Origin: Deltaproteobacteria bacterium
GTDB lineage: Bacteria; Desulfobacterota; GWC2-55-46; DRME01
DNA: 41,954 bases
Assembly (NCBI GenBank): GCA_011375175.1
Contig: DRME01000068.1
Location: 1-41,954 of the forward strand
Reading direction: 5' to 3'
Shown here: piece by piece, positions 7,381-15,411 of the stretch
Position numbering within the stretch: position 1 is the stretch's first letter
Layout: each line of letters begins with the position of its first letter
Notes under the pieces: generated by a model
What the model saw: the letters and a program-made list of their open reading frames with translations, nothing else
What the model was told of the DNA's origin: nothing
Databases searched by the model: none
Position numbers and translations under genes: made by a program

Positions 7381-8691
7381 ATGAAAGTGATGGGAAACGT
7401 GAAGGCTGCGGCTGCGGCGCTCTCCGTGTGGATCGCCGCGACCTGTGTTCCGGCTGCGCAGGCCTCGGACCGGGAAAGGATAAACGAGCTCGAAAGGCAG
7501 GTGGGCATACTGGCCGAGGAGATCGAGAACCTCAAGCTCGGCGGCGTGGCCGGCGACACCTACGAGTCCTTCAGCGGGCTGGGTCCAGCGGCCTCCAAGG
7601 TCTACGGCGTGGATTCGGGCCTGTCGGTGGGCGGCTACGGCGAGATAGTCTACTCCGACTACCGGCACGGATCGCAGAAGGACATGGTGGACGTGACCAG
7701 GCTCATCCTCTACACGGGCTACAAGTTCAGCGACTCCATAGTGATGAACACGGAGTTCGAGTACGAGCACGCCGGCGTGGGCAACGTGGACGACAAGGAG
7801 CCCGAGGTCTACGTCGAGTTCTCGTACCTCGACTTTCTCCTGAGCGACGCCTTCAACGTGAGGGCAGGACTCATACTCGTGCCCGTGGGCATCATAAACG
7901 AGTACCACGAGCCCACGGTCTACAACGGCTCGATCCGCCCGGACCTCGAATCGCTCGTCATCCCGTCGACGTGGCGCGAGTTCGGCGTCATGGCCCACGG
8001 CGCCGTCGGCCGCCTCTCCTACAAGGCGGCCGTGCTGAACGGGCTGCGAAGCGATCTCTTCAAGACGTCGAGCTGGATCAAGAAGGGCCGCCAGAAGGGC
8101 GCCAAGGCCAACGCCGAGCCGGCGGCCGGCCTGGTGAGGCTCGACTACGAGGTGGGCGGCGGGCTCATCGTGGGCGGCTCCTACTACTACAGCCGCGCCG
8201 AGGCGGGGGCCGGGGGATCGAGCGACCTGGCGGCCTCCCAGGCGGAGGGAACGGTGAAGCTCTGGGAGGCCCACGGCGAGTTCAGGAAGGGCGCTCTCAT
8301 GCTCAGGGCCATCTACGTGGACGGCAGGACCGGGGGCAACAGCGCTTTCGAGGCCACGGGCGTGGGAAAGAGCGCCGGCGGATGGTACGCCGAGGCGGCC
8401 TACGACGCGGCGCCGGTCCTCGGACTCGGCGCCGATGTGTCGGTCACTCCCTTCGTGCGCTACGAGAGCTACGACACCAACAGGGAGGTCTTCTCCGGTG
8501 TCTCGCGCAACCCGGCCTACGACCGGGAGGTACTGACCGTGGGCGTCGGCTACAAGCCCCACCCCAACGTGGTCGTCAAGGCCGATTACCAGGCCCGCGA
8601 CACGGCGTCGGCCCTGCCCGAGGGCAAGGGCCCGGGGCTTGACTCCGGCAAGGTCGACAGGTTCAACCTCGCCGTGGGCTTCATATTCTGA
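7381..8691 (+). CDS. Outer-membrane beta-barrel porin with N-terminal coiled coil
   Basis: A protein of 436 residues with a signal peptide (to about residue 28, VPAAQAS), a short coiled coil (RINELERQVGILAEEIENLK) and a long series of alternating amphipathic strands ending in the C-terminal FNLAVGFIF, a typical outer-membrane insertion signal with terminal Phe. Motifs such as LYTGYKFSDSIVMNTEFEYEHAG and VRAGLILVPVGIINEYHEPTVYNG resemble phosphate-selective-porin/OprO-like barrels. ATG 7381 has GGGAGGAG directly upstream. It lies downstream of the Fur-like box and 5 nt before the FMN-binding gene, so iron or metal passage across the outer membrane is a reasonable guess. Substrate is not visible. 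Confidence 0.85.
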   Translation: MKVMGNVKAAAAALSVWIAATCVPAAQASDRERINELERQVGILAEEIENLKLGGVAGDTYESFSGLGPAASKVYGVDSGLSVGGYGEIVYSDYRHGSQKDMVDVTRLILYTGYKFSDSIVMNTEFEYEHAGVGNVDDKEPEVYVEFSYLDFLLSDAFNVRAGLILVPVGIINEYHEPTVYNGSIRPDLESLVIPSTWREFGVMAHGAVGRLSYKAAVLNGLRSDLFKTSSWIKKGRQKGAKANAEPAAGLVRLDYEVGGGLIVGGSYYYSRAEAGAGGSSDLAASQAEGTVKLWEAHGEFRKGALMLRAIYVDGRTGGNSAFEATGVGKSAGGWYAEAAYDAAPVLGLGADVSVTPFVRYESYDTNREVFSGVSRNPAYDREVLTVGVGYKPHPNVVVKADYQARDTASALPEGKGPGLDSGKVDRFNLAVGFIF

Positions 8692-8696
8692 GGACC

Positions 8697-9269
8697 GTGG
8701 CGCGGCGTTGCTCGGCGCTCGTTCGCAGCGGGCCGGCGGCCCTGGCCGCCGGCCTGGTGCTCTGCCTTGCGGCCGCGGCGGCGGCCAAGGTCTTCTCCAC
8801 CCGCGACGAGGCGCTCGCGCGCGTCTTCGCCGGCGCCGACAGGGTGGAGCGCGTAAGCGCCTTCCTGAGCAGGGAAGAGATGGCCGCGGCGTCGAAGCTC
8901 GCCGCGGTTGCGGTGGACTCCGGGCTCTTCACCTACTACCGGGCCGTGAAGGACGGCGCCGTGCAGGGCTACGCCGTCTTCGCAAGCCACGTGGTGAGGA
9001 CCCGGCAGGCCGTGACCCTCGTCGTCGTGGAGCCCGACCTCAGGGTGCGATCCGTCGAGGTGCTCGCCTTCTTCGAACCCCGCGAGTACCTGCCCTCGAA
9101 AAGATGGTTCGCGCTCTTCCGGGGGCTCGTCCTCGGCGAGGATCTCAGGCCCGGCCGCGACGTGAGGGCCGTAACGGGCGCCACGCTCTCGGTCGCCACC
9201 ATAACGGCCGAGGTGAGAAAGACGCTGGCCGTGCTGGAGGTCCTGTTGGGGGAGAAGAAAGGGGACTGA
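8697..9269 (+). CDS. Exported FMN-binding domain protein (NqrC/RnfG-type)
   Basis: A 190-residue protein with an N-terminal signal or anchor (ALAAGLVLCLAAAAAAKVFS) and one FMN-binding domain. The flavinylation motif is VTGATLSV at about residues 159-166, with T163 as the likely FMN-phosphoester site by analogy with NqrC/RnfG. That would require an ApbE-type flavin transferase, and none lies in this window. GTG 8697 follows the porin stop by 5 nt, with GAGGA as ribosome binding site, so both are probably co-transcribed. Such proteins carry electrons on the outer face of the inner membrane. The Fur-like operator suggests extracytoplasmic flavin electron transfer linked to iron, which is inference. 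Confidence 0.85.
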   Translation: MARRCSALVRSGPAALAAGLVLCLAAAAAAKVFSTRDEALARVFAGADRVERVSAFLSREEMAAASKLAAVAVDSGLFTYYRAVKDGAVQGYAVFASHVVRTRQAVTLVVVEPDLRVRSVEVLAFFEPREYLPSKRWFALFRGLVLGEDLRPGRDVRAVTGATLSVATITAEVRKTLAVLEVLLGEKKGD

Positions 9270-9309
9270 AAAGGGGCGGCGCGCCGGCGTACTCTTTTTG
9301 GTGGTGGCG

Positions 9310-9389
9310 GGCGGCCCCGCCCCGGGAGTCGGCCCGCAAAGGCGTAACAATCCCGCCTGACGCGGGGCGACTCCCGGGGCCGGGCCGCC
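9310..9389 (+). repeat. Core palindrome, copy C
   Basis: The arms GGCGGCCCCGCCCCGGGAG/TCG (9310-9331) and CGACTCCCGG/GGCCGGGCCGCC (9368-9389) are complementary over about 21 of 22 positions. They enclose CCGCAAAGGCGTAA, CAA, TCCCGCCTGACGCGG. The arm sequence is unlike those of copies A, B, D and E although the core is nearly identical. The 170-nt gap between the FMN-binding gene and the 4-TM gene is mostly this element. Confidence 0.8.
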
Positions 9390-9439
9390 TCGATACCGCA
9401 TGTGGGGCAGGGAGTGCTGGGTCCCGGAGGTGAGGGGAG

Positions 9440-9928
9440 ATGAACTTTCTCGTAAACGGAAGGCACAGGGGGGCGAACCCGCTCGTAAGGGCCGCCCTCG
9501 GTACGGGGCTTGCGATGTTGGCGCTCTTCTGGGTGAGCAGCCTGCTGCTCTTCTACGAGAAGATGGGGCTTACGCCGGCCTCCGTGGCCCTCTACTATCT
9601 CGGCGACGAGGAGAGCTTCCGCGGTCCCCTCTCCTACATGGGACTTCTCGAGACGACCCACGCCCACCTCTTCACCTACGGCCTCGTCTTCATCCTCGTA
9701 AACCACCTCGTCGTCTTCACCGCCGTCTCAACCCGTCTCAAGGCCCTTCTCATATGGACCACCGTCATATCGGGGGCCCTCAACGTGGGGGCCGGCTGGC
9801 TCGTCCTCTACTGCGGCGCCGCCTTCGCCGCCGTCAAGCTCGGGGCCTTCATCGTCTTCCAGGCAAGCCTCGGCGTCTCCATCGTCCTCACGGGCCTCTC
9901 CCTCATCGGAGACGAACGGCGGCGGTGA
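9440..9928 (+). CDS. Four-helix integral membrane protein, possibly heme-binding
   Basis: A 162-residue protein of unknown family with four predicted transmembrane helices: ALGTGLAMLALFWVSSLLLFY, THAHLFTYGLVFILVNHLVVF, ALLIWTTVISGALNVGAGWLVLY and LGAFIVFQASLGVSIVLTGLSLI. Histidines in ETTHAHLF and VNHLVVF lie at or in helix 2, so b-type heme binding is possible but unproven. ATG 9440 has GGAGGTGAGGGGAG upstream. It follows the FMN-binding gene after palindrome C. If co-transcribed it could pass electrons from the quinone pool to the flavoprotein. I do not recognise an established name. Confidence 0.7.
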   Translation: MNFLVNGRHRGANPLVRAALGTGLAMLALFWVSSLLLFYEKMGLTPASVALYYLGDEESFRGPLSYMGLLETTHAHLFTYGLVFILVNHLVVFTAVSTRLKALLIWTTVISGALNVGAGWLVLYCGAAFAAVKLGAFIVFQASLGVSIVLTGLSLIGDERRR

Positions 9929-10239
9929 AAGACCGCAGCCGCCGTTTCGTCACCCGTCCGTGAAAGTGTAAAAGTATTTTACGGCGCGGCGAGGGAGCGC
10001 CGCCGCTGCGGCCTGGAAGGCTAACCCCCCGGTATCGTAAGGGTTTCTTGCTCCAGCCTCCATGAAAGGCAGCACCGTGCCGCCCCCCTGGCGTCAGCAT
10101 ATGTTGACACTTTTCCCCGCGGCTCCCGGCGCTTCCCCGGGCGATTTCAAACCTCTTATTGAAAAAACTTTGTAATGCAAGGAGTTGTCTTCAGATGGGG
10201 CGGCAGCCGTCATCCGAGGTACGATTTTTGCATTGTTCA
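9929..10239. other. Gene-free gap before the PEP-CTERM duplication, with a 16-bp palindrome
   Basis: No convincing gene is seen. The one clear signal is GTCAGCATATGTTGAC (10093-10108), palindromic except for one pair, which looks like a dimeric repressor or activator site. An AT-richer stretch at 10144-10178 contains TGTAAT (10171-10176) and could hold a weak promoter for the PEP-CTERM genes. A possible 18-codon leader frame starts at ATG 10195, after AAGGAG. I do not find a sigma-54 promoter of the TGGCAC-N5-TTGC type. Confidence 0.4.
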
Positions 10240-10376
10240 CAGTCCAGGTGAGCTGGACCCCCGGTGACAGGGGCCTGCGGGTGCGCTTCGCGGGTCCACC
10301 CCTTGCAATACCGCTTCACCGGCGGAAGAGTTCGGAACCCTCACCGGGGGTTCCCGAGAGAAAGGAGATCGGAGGG

Positions 10377-11330
10377 ATGATGAAGAAGAGACTTGCCGCC
10401 TTGCTGGCGGTAGTTGGCGTTTTGCTGGGCCTTGCCGGCCAGGCGTGGGCCCTCTCCATAGGCGCGAACGTCACGGCCCAGACGGGCACGGGCGGGACCG
10501 TCACGGACTCTAAGAGCGGTCCACCCCCTTCAACGGTCAAGGCCTCTGTCGTTTCGTTAAGCCCTTCAGACTCCGCCCTTACCAGCGCCGTTGCGACGAC
10601 GGCCGGCGACCTGAGCACGGCCGTCTACGCTGGCGGCTTTGGGCGGGGGAGTTGGATCAACAACATCAACAACGAAAGCTACAGCGCCCAGGCCGTCTCC
10701 ACGTGGAGCCTCGGCATCTCCAACACCACCGCCGGAGCGAAAGCCTACACGCTTGATCTGAGCATCGTCGACGGCTTTCTCAACACGAGACGCATCAGCG
10801 GGGCCGTGCCCGGCGACTTCGCCACGGCGTCCATATCCCTGGAGGTGACGCTCGACTCGTCGGTAGTGTGGTCCAATACGACCACGCTCCACCAGATCTA
10901 TCCGTCCACAGCGCCGCCTACACTCACCGCTGCCGGCACGAGCACGACGCCCTTCGGAGGGGGCTCTCTGAGCCTCGTCGACTCCGGCAGTACCTACTCT
11001 GAGTGGGAGTATGAGTGGAGCCCTTTCACCCTGTCGATCCCCCTCGGCACCCTCGCCCCCGGCGGGTCGTCCACCGTGGGCTATACTCTCACCGCCTCCG
11101 TTAGCGGCAGCATCCACAATAGCTCCTCCGATGCCTCGTCCGACGCCCTTCTCGGCGACCCGCCCCAACTCTACTCCACCGGCGGCGGCGGGCCCTTCTA
11201 CGGCACCGGCGTCGGCGTCAGCATCACCTCCTCGCCCGCCGCGGTGCCTGAGCCCTCGACGCTTCTCCTTACGGGAGCGGCCGTCTTCCTCGGTCTCACG
11301 GCGGCCGGGAGGCTGGGACGCTCCGCTTAG
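10377..11330 (+). CDS. PEP-CTERM surface protein, copy 1
   Basis: A 317-residue exported protein starting MMKKRLAALLAVVGVLLG (signal peptide, cleaved after about AWA). It has a Ser/Thr/Gly-rich beta-type body and the C-terminal sorting signal VPEPSTLLLTGAAVFLGLTAAGRLGRSA: the PEP motif, a hydrophobic helix and a basic tail. PEP-CTERM proteins are processed by exosortase and usually end up in the envelope or exopolysaccharide matrix. No exosortase is in this window. ATG 10377 is chosen because GGAGATCGGAGGG lies just upstream and a signal peptide follows directly; longer starts upstream have none. It is about 80% similar to its downstream copy. The function of the body is unknown. Confidence 0.88.
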   Translation: MMKKRLAALLAVVGVLLGLAGQAWALSIGANVTAQTGTGGTVTDSKSGPPPSTVKASVVSLSPSDSALTSAVATTAGDLSTAVYAGGFGRGSWINNINNESYSAQAVSTWSLGISNTTAGAKAYTLDLSIVDGFLNTRRISGAVPGDFATASISLEVTLDSSVVWSNTTTLHQIYPSTAPPTLTAAGTSTTPFGGGSLSLVDSGSTYSEWEYEWSPFTLSIPLGTLAPGGSSTVGYTLTASVSGSIHNSSSDASSDALLGDPPQLYSTGGGGPFYGTGVGVSITSSPAAVPEPSTLLLTGAAVFLGLTAAGRLGRSA

Positions 11331-11542
11331 AGGGCCCGCCACGGGCCAGCGAAGCCGCTCCGAGCCGGAAGTAGCCCGGAGCGCGGCACGGGGAGCCTCA
11401 CGGCAGTCCAGGTGAGCAGGCCCCCCGGTGACAGGGGCCTGCGGGGGCGCGCTTCGCGGGTCCACCCCTTGCAACACCGCTTCACCGGCGGAAGACTTCG
11501 GAACCCTCACCGGGGGTTCCCGGGAGAAAGGAGATCGGAGGG

Positions 11543-12451
11543 ATGATGAAGAAGAGACTTGCCGCCTTGGTGGCGGTGCTCGGTGTTTTGCTGGGCCTCG
11601 CCGGCCCGGCGCGGGCCCTCTCCATAGGCGCGAACGTCACGGGCCAGACGGACACGGGCGGGGCCGTCACGGACGCTAAGAGCGGTCCACCCCCCGCAAC
11701 GGTCAAGGCCGTAGCCGCTTCGTATGGCATTTATTCCACCACTGGCGGCGTGGCGACGACGGCCTCCGACCTGAGCACGGCCGTCTACGCTGGCGGCGAG
11801 GGGTGGGGGTGGAACGACGGCTACAGCGCCCAGGCCGTCTCCACGTGGAGCCTCGGCATCTCCAACACCACCGCCGGAGCGCAAGCCTACACGCTCGATC
11901 TGAGCATCGTCGGCGGCTCGCTCTTCACGTACCTCGACGACTGGGCCGTGCCCGGCGACTTCGCCACGGCGTCCATATCCCTGGAGGTGACGCTCGACTC
12001 GTCGATAGTGTGGTCCAATACGACTACACTCCACCAGCCCTATCCGTCCACAACGCCGGCTACACTCACCGCTACCGGCACGAGCACGACGCCCTTCGGA
12101 GGGGGCTTGCCGACCCCCGGCCCCGGCGGCACCTACTATAACTGGAGCGCCTTCAACCTGTCGATCCCGCTCGGCACCCTCGCCGCCGGCAGTTCGTCCA
12201 CCGTGGGCTACACCCTCACCGCCTCCGTTAGCGGCCTCAATAACTCCCTCTACGCCTCGTCCTACGCCAAGCTCGGCGACCCGTCCCAACTCTACTCCAC
12301 CGGCGGCGGCGGGCCCTTCTACGGCACCGGCACCGGCGCCAGCATCACCTCCTCGCCCGCCGCGGTGCCGGAGCCCTCGACGCTTCTCCTTACGGGAGCG
12401 GCCGTCTTCCTCGGTCTCACGGCGGCCGGGAGGCTGGGACGCTCCGCTTAG
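11543..12451 (+). CDS. PEP-CTERM surface protein, copy 2
   Basis: A 302-residue paralogue of the preceding gene from the tandem duplication. It has the same signal peptide (MMKKRLAALVAVLGVLLGLAGPARA), shared blocks such as YSAQAVSTWSLGISNTTAG and the identical exosortase signal VPEPSTLLLTGAAVFLG ... RLGRSA. It differs by short deletions around residues 55-95 and 185-205. The ribosome binding site and ATGATG start are copied exactly. As the copy 1 terminator is broken, both genes may share a transcript that ends at the 12474-12512 terminator. Like copy 1 it is presumably displayed in the envelope or biofilm matrix. Confidence 0.88.
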   Translation: MMKKRLAALVAVLGVLLGLAGPARALSIGANVTGQTDTGGAVTDAKSGPPPATVKAVAASYGIYSTTGGVATTASDLSTAVYAGGEGWGWNDGYSAQAVSTWSLGISNTTAGAQAYTLDLSIVGGSLFTYLDDWAVPGDFATASISLEVTLDSSIVWSNTTTLHQPYPSTTPATLTATGTSTTPFGGGLPTPGPGGTYYNWSAFNLSIPLGTLAAGSSSTVGYTLTASVSGLNNSLYASSYAKLGDPSQLYSTGGGGPFYGTGTGASITSSPAAVPEPSTLLLTGAAVFLGLTAAGRLGRSA

Positions 12452-12473
12452 AGGGCCCGCCACGGGCCGGCAA

Positions 12474-12512
12474 AGCCGCTCCGAGCCGGAAGTAGCCCGG
12501 AGCGGCTTTTTT
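12474..12512 (+). terminator. Rho-independent terminator after PEP-CTERM copy 2
   Basis: AGCCGCTCCG (12474-12483) pairs with CGGAGCGGCT (12498-12507), followed by TTTTTT. A smaller hairpin GGCCCG-CCA-CGGGCC precedes it at 12454-12468. The same left arm is present at 11352-11361, but that copy lacks the T-run. Confidence 0.92.
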
Positions 12513-12623
12513 GTCTTAGCCGCCATTCCTCTCCACACTCGCCGTGAGTGCGCCGGATTCTTCCTTTTGTTATATCCTTTGAGCGTGACCGCTGCAGTCG
12601 TGGTATGTTTGTTATATTTCATC

Positions 12624-12652
12624 TTGACAGAATGGACCTGGAAAAGTATCAT
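12624..12652 (+). promoter_or_regulatory. Sigma-70-type promoter for the nine-heme cytochrome
   Basis: TTGACA (12624-12629), a 17-bp spacer and TATCAT (12647-12652) form a near-consensus housekeeping promoter, with transcription expected from about 12659. The next gene starts at 13032, so the leader would be about 370 nt. Confidence 0.7.
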
Positions 12653-12658
12653 GGAATA

Positions 12659-13031
12659 AGGGTGTAGCAAGGCTTTTCGCCCTGTATGACGGTTTTGTCT
12701 TTGCGTTTCTGAACCATTTTTAATAGAATATTCATATTGAGCTTAAGTCTTGCGAGATGACACTCGAGGGAGACAGGGGTGCAGGGGGCTCTTCTTCGCG
12801 GACGGGGCGCAGCAGGGGGGGCACAGGGGAGCGGCGGCGCAGTTGCGTCTTTTTTTGTTCTCTTCGGTGAGTTTTGTTTTACATCTTCGGCGGCTTCTGT
12901 AAGCACGGCCTCACTTGGTCTTTTGGGGACGGAGGCTGTCGGTGGGGTGTCTTGAGTAGAGCGGGAGCGGCCCAGGGCTCGCAGGGGATGGGGAGGTTTG
13001 TGACTACAACCGATGACAATAGCGGTGAAAT
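12659..13031 (+). other. Long untranslated leader upstream of the cytochrome gene
   Basis: The first 100 nt are AT-rich and the rest GC-rich. GCGCAGTTGCGTC followed by seven T residues (about 12838-12858) is a weak hairpin with a T-run and could attenuate transcription. Closer to the start codon, GGTTTGT-GACT-ACAACC (about 12994-13010) can fold. I looked for cyclic-di-GMP (GEMM) and other riboswitch signatures and did not find a convincing match. No supported open reading frame lies here. Confidence 0.35.
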
Positions 13032-15209
13032 ATGCGTTACCTACGATACACGATTCTCTTCATAGCTGTTCCGGTCGCTGTCTGTCTTGTTGCTTCTCTA
13101 TCGTGTATTGATTCGCTCTTCCACGTCGTTCCTTCGGCCTACGCCACGGGCGGGGCCTTCAAGGACACCAAGCACGGCGGCGGCACGGTCGACGGCATAG
13201 ACTTCCAGGGCGTCGACCGGTCTGTTAACCCCGACTACGGAAGCTACTACAACGACCTTACCGGCGAGGGCGGCCGCTACAAACCCGGCGAGTGCGTCCA
13301 CTGCCACGAGGTCCACGCAAGCTTCGGCGAAAGCGAGCCGCCTCCGGCCTCGGGCTCGGTATGGGACCCCGACGGCGGTCCCAACCCCTATCTCGGTCTC
13401 GCCGGTGCGGACCAGAACTTCTGCTTCTACTGCCACGAAAGCATAAACTTCGACCCCGTCTTCGGGGGAGGGACGGGCTACTGGCGTTTCTTCCAGGGCA
13501 AGGCCCGTTACCTGGAGTCGGGCCACTACAACTCCACGGTCATGAAGAACCCCGGCTACGGGGTGGGCTCTCCGTGGCCGAGGACCGACCGCACGGGCAA
13601 CCTCCTCTCCGGTCACTGTCTCCAGTGCCACACGCCCCACGGCCTTCGCGGCTCCTACGACACGGGCACGGCGCCGTCGACGTCCAACCTCTACGTCTCG
13701 TCCACCGTCGACAACGGCCTGCTCCCCCGCCAGCTCATAGCGCGTGAGGAGGCCCTCTGTCTCAACTGCCACGACGGGAGCCCGGCGTCGAAGGACGTGA
13801 AGACCTGGATAGACAAGCCCCTTGCCGGCGCCTACGGCCATCCCGTGCGCAAGGACTCCTACTACGGCCGCCACGACCTTGCGAGCGAGAGTCCCATCTT
13901 GCTCGCCGAGGGATGGCTCGACAACAATCCCCACACCGAATGCACGGACTGCCACAACCCCCACGTGGCGGGCAAGGGCCCTGGAGACACGGCCAAGGCC
14001 TATTCCCATCAGGACGAGCAGGTCGCCTACAACACCAATCGCGGGGGCACGAACACGGCGAGCGGACCCGTGCGCATATCGAACGTGAACCGCGGGGTGT
14101 GGGGCGTGTCCGTGACGACCTCCACGGGAGCCGTCTCCTGCTGCATAGACAGCCTGGAGCCCGACACCAACTACGTCTACGAGCTCTGCCTGAAGTGCCA
14201 CTCCCAGTTCGGCCTGGGCACCTCCACCACCCTCACGTCGTCGTCGGCCGTCGACGCCGCCTATCCAACGACGGGCACGCCGACCGGGCAGACGCCCTAC
14301 GTGGCCAACCGGCAGCGCCTCACCGACGTGGCCGCCGAGTTCGCCACCGACAACTACGGCTACCACCCTGTCTTCGCCAAGGGCAAGAACCAGCCGCCCT
14401 GCAACGCCAACCCCAACTGGCCGGGCGGCGGGGCCGCGGGCCAGGGGGACACGGGCTCCGGCGCCGACGCGGCCACCGGCGGCTGCGGCCTCTCCAACAA
14501 CTTCGTCGCCCCCTGGCGCCACGACAGCTACGTGACCTGCATAGACTGCCACACCACGCCATCGGGCGACCCGAACACGACGGCCATCGGCCCCCACGGC
14601 TCGAGCAACAGGTGGATGCTCAAGGACGTGGACCGCTCCATAACGATCACCTACGTGGGCGGAGGCGGCTACTCCTACTCGACGGGCAACGCCGAGACCG
14701 TCGCCGTCTCGCCCACGGAGAAGACCTTCTGCTTCAACTGCCACCGCGCCGACGTCTACGGTCCCCTCGACCAGGGCACCGACGGTGGCGGCGGAGGCGG
14801 CATGGGCGGAGGCGGCATGGGAGCCACCCCCCCGACCAAGGCCAACTATGCGCGCCAGCCCCACGTGTCGAGCTACGACTACCGGCCGTGGTCGTCGTCG
14901 TGGCTCCCCAAGCAGGGCATCCACTGCATGCACTGCCACGGCGGCGGCACGGCCGGAGGTCTCCACGGCTCGAGGTGGGGCAAGAACCCCTGGGGATACT
15001 CCGGGGCCACGGGGGCCAAGAGCTACTCGGGCCGCAGACTCCTGAACGGCGCCACCTGGATCGCCGTCACCAGGGGCTCGACCACCCAGGCGGGCGCGTG
15101 CTGGACCGAGGGGTCGATAACCGGCATGAGCTCGTGCACCAGGCACAATACCGGCAGGACTATGAACAAGTACTCGACCTACGACTACGAGTCGGGAGCG
15201 GACCCATAA
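13032..15209 (+). CDS. Nine-heme c-type cytochrome, periplasmic or exported
   Basis: A protein of 725 residues with an N-terminal signal (cleavage after about PSAYA, residue 40). It has nine CxxCH heme c motifs in order: CVHCH (about residue 88), CFYCH, CLQCH, CLNCH, CTDCH, CLKCH, CIDCH, CFNCH and CMHCH (about 632). Many further His residues (CHEVH, CHTPHG, CHNPHV) fit bis-His ligation and the doubled-CxxCH style of electron-transfer cytochromes. A Gly/Met-rich loop lies before the ninth heme, and the C-terminus has two non-heme Cys. The function is likely electron transfer in anaerobic respiration or to extracellular acceptors. It has its own promoter and stands next to the cytochrome maturation operon. 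I cannot name a close family. Confidence 0.9.
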   Translation: MRYLRYTILFIAVPVAVCLVASLSCIDSLFHVVPSAYATGGAFKDTKHGGGTVDGIDFQGVDRSVNPDYGSYYNDLTGEGGRYKPGECVHCHEVHASFGESEPPPASGSVWDPDGGPNPYLGLAGADQNFCFYCHESINFDPVFGGGTGYWRFFQGKARYLESGHYNSTVMKNPGYGVGSPWPRTDRTGNLLSGHCLQCHTPHGLRGSYDTGTAPSTSNLYVSSTVDNGLLPRQLIAREEALCLNCHDGSPASKDVKTWIDKPLAGAYGHPVRKDSYYGRHDLASESPILLAEGWLDNNPHTECTDCHNPHVAGKGPGDTAKAYSHQDEQVAYNTNRGGTNTASGPVRISNVNRGVWGVSVTTSTGAVSCCIDSLEPDTNYVYELCLKCHSQFGLGTSTTLTSSSAVDAAYPTTGTPTGQTPYVANRQRLTDVAAEFATDNYGYHPVFAKGKNQPPCNANPNWPGGGAAGQGDTGSGADAATGGCGLSNNFVAPWRHDSYVTCIDCHTTPSGDPNTTAIGPHGSSNRWMLKDVDRSITITYVGGGGYSYSTGNAETVAVSPTEKTFCFNCHRADVYGPLDQGTDGGGGGGMGGGGMGATPPTKANYARQPHVSSYDYRPWSSSWLPKQGIHCMHCHGGGTAGGLHGSRWGKNPWGYSGATGAKSYSGRRLLNGATWIAVTRGSTTQAGACWTEGSITGMSSCTRHNTGRTMNKYSTYDYESGADP

Positions 15210-15253
15210 ACGAAGACAGCGGCCACGACGGCGGAGCTTAATTGCCCTGGGCC

Positions 15254-15324
15254 CTGGGGGAACCGGGGGTCCATGACCCTTTACAAAAAGGTTCCCTCAG
15301 AGCAATTAATCAGAGTTTCCCTAA
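15254..15324 (+). repeat. MITE-family end (locus 2): hairpin plus terminal repeat
   Basis: CTGGGGGAACC (15254-15264) pairs with GGTTCCCTCAG (15290-15300), enclosing GGGGGTCCATGACCC. Then follows AATTAATCAGAGTTTCCCTAA, which is the terminal inverted repeat found at 28742 and 26563 in the same or opposite orientation. No matching left end or core is visible, so it is a solo end. It occupies much of the 202-nt gap between the cytochrome gene and the convergent lipoprotein gene, and may act there as a terminator. Confidence 0.72.
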
Positions 15325-15411
15325 TGGATGGCGGCGGGGAGGTGGAGGCGGTGGGCCCTCCCCGGGCCGGCGGAAGGCCTCCCGTTGATCGCGGCCGGGT
15401 GAGCTGCGGGG

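Larger units (their letters stand above)
10240..12512 (+). repeat. Tandem duplication of a 1.16-kb gene-plus-flanks unit
   Basis: Two adjacent copies start at CAGTCCAGGTGAGC (10240 and 11404). Each contains the same roughly 135-nt leader, a PEP-CTERM gene and a terminator-like tail, with a repeat offset of about 1165 bp. The leaders, signal peptides and C-termini are nearly identical, while the middle of the genes has drifted with substitutions and short indels. In copy 1 the terminator hairpin breaks off at the junction (about 11386) and has no T-run. Copy 2 keeps the complete terminator. Confidence 0.9.

Noticed and set aside
9929-10240. Sigma-54 (TGGCAC-N5-TTGC) promoter for the PEP-CTERM genes
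   Set aside because: PEP-CTERM genes in some bacteria have such promoters, but no GG-N10-GC match of good quality was found here.
10185-10376. Longer start for PEP-CTERM copy 1 at 10185
   Set aside because: It would place 64 residues in front of an intact signal peptide, and the strong ribosome binding site lies at 10364-10376.
12659-13031. Cyclic-di-GMP or cGAMP (GEMM) riboswitch before the cytochrome
   Set aside because: The ACCGATG-like ending resembles the 3' part of GEMM, but the 5' conserved box and central GCAAAGCC-type segment are absent.
12874-13065. A 63-codon open frame in the cytochrome leader
   Set aside because: It overlaps the start of the cytochrome gene in another frame and has no ribosome binding site or recognisable domain.
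13098-15146. Minus-strand open frame of 682 codons opposite the nine-heme cytochrome
   Set aside because: Antisense shadow of a gene with nine clear CxxCH motifs; composition is Val/Gly/Arg-rich without family features.
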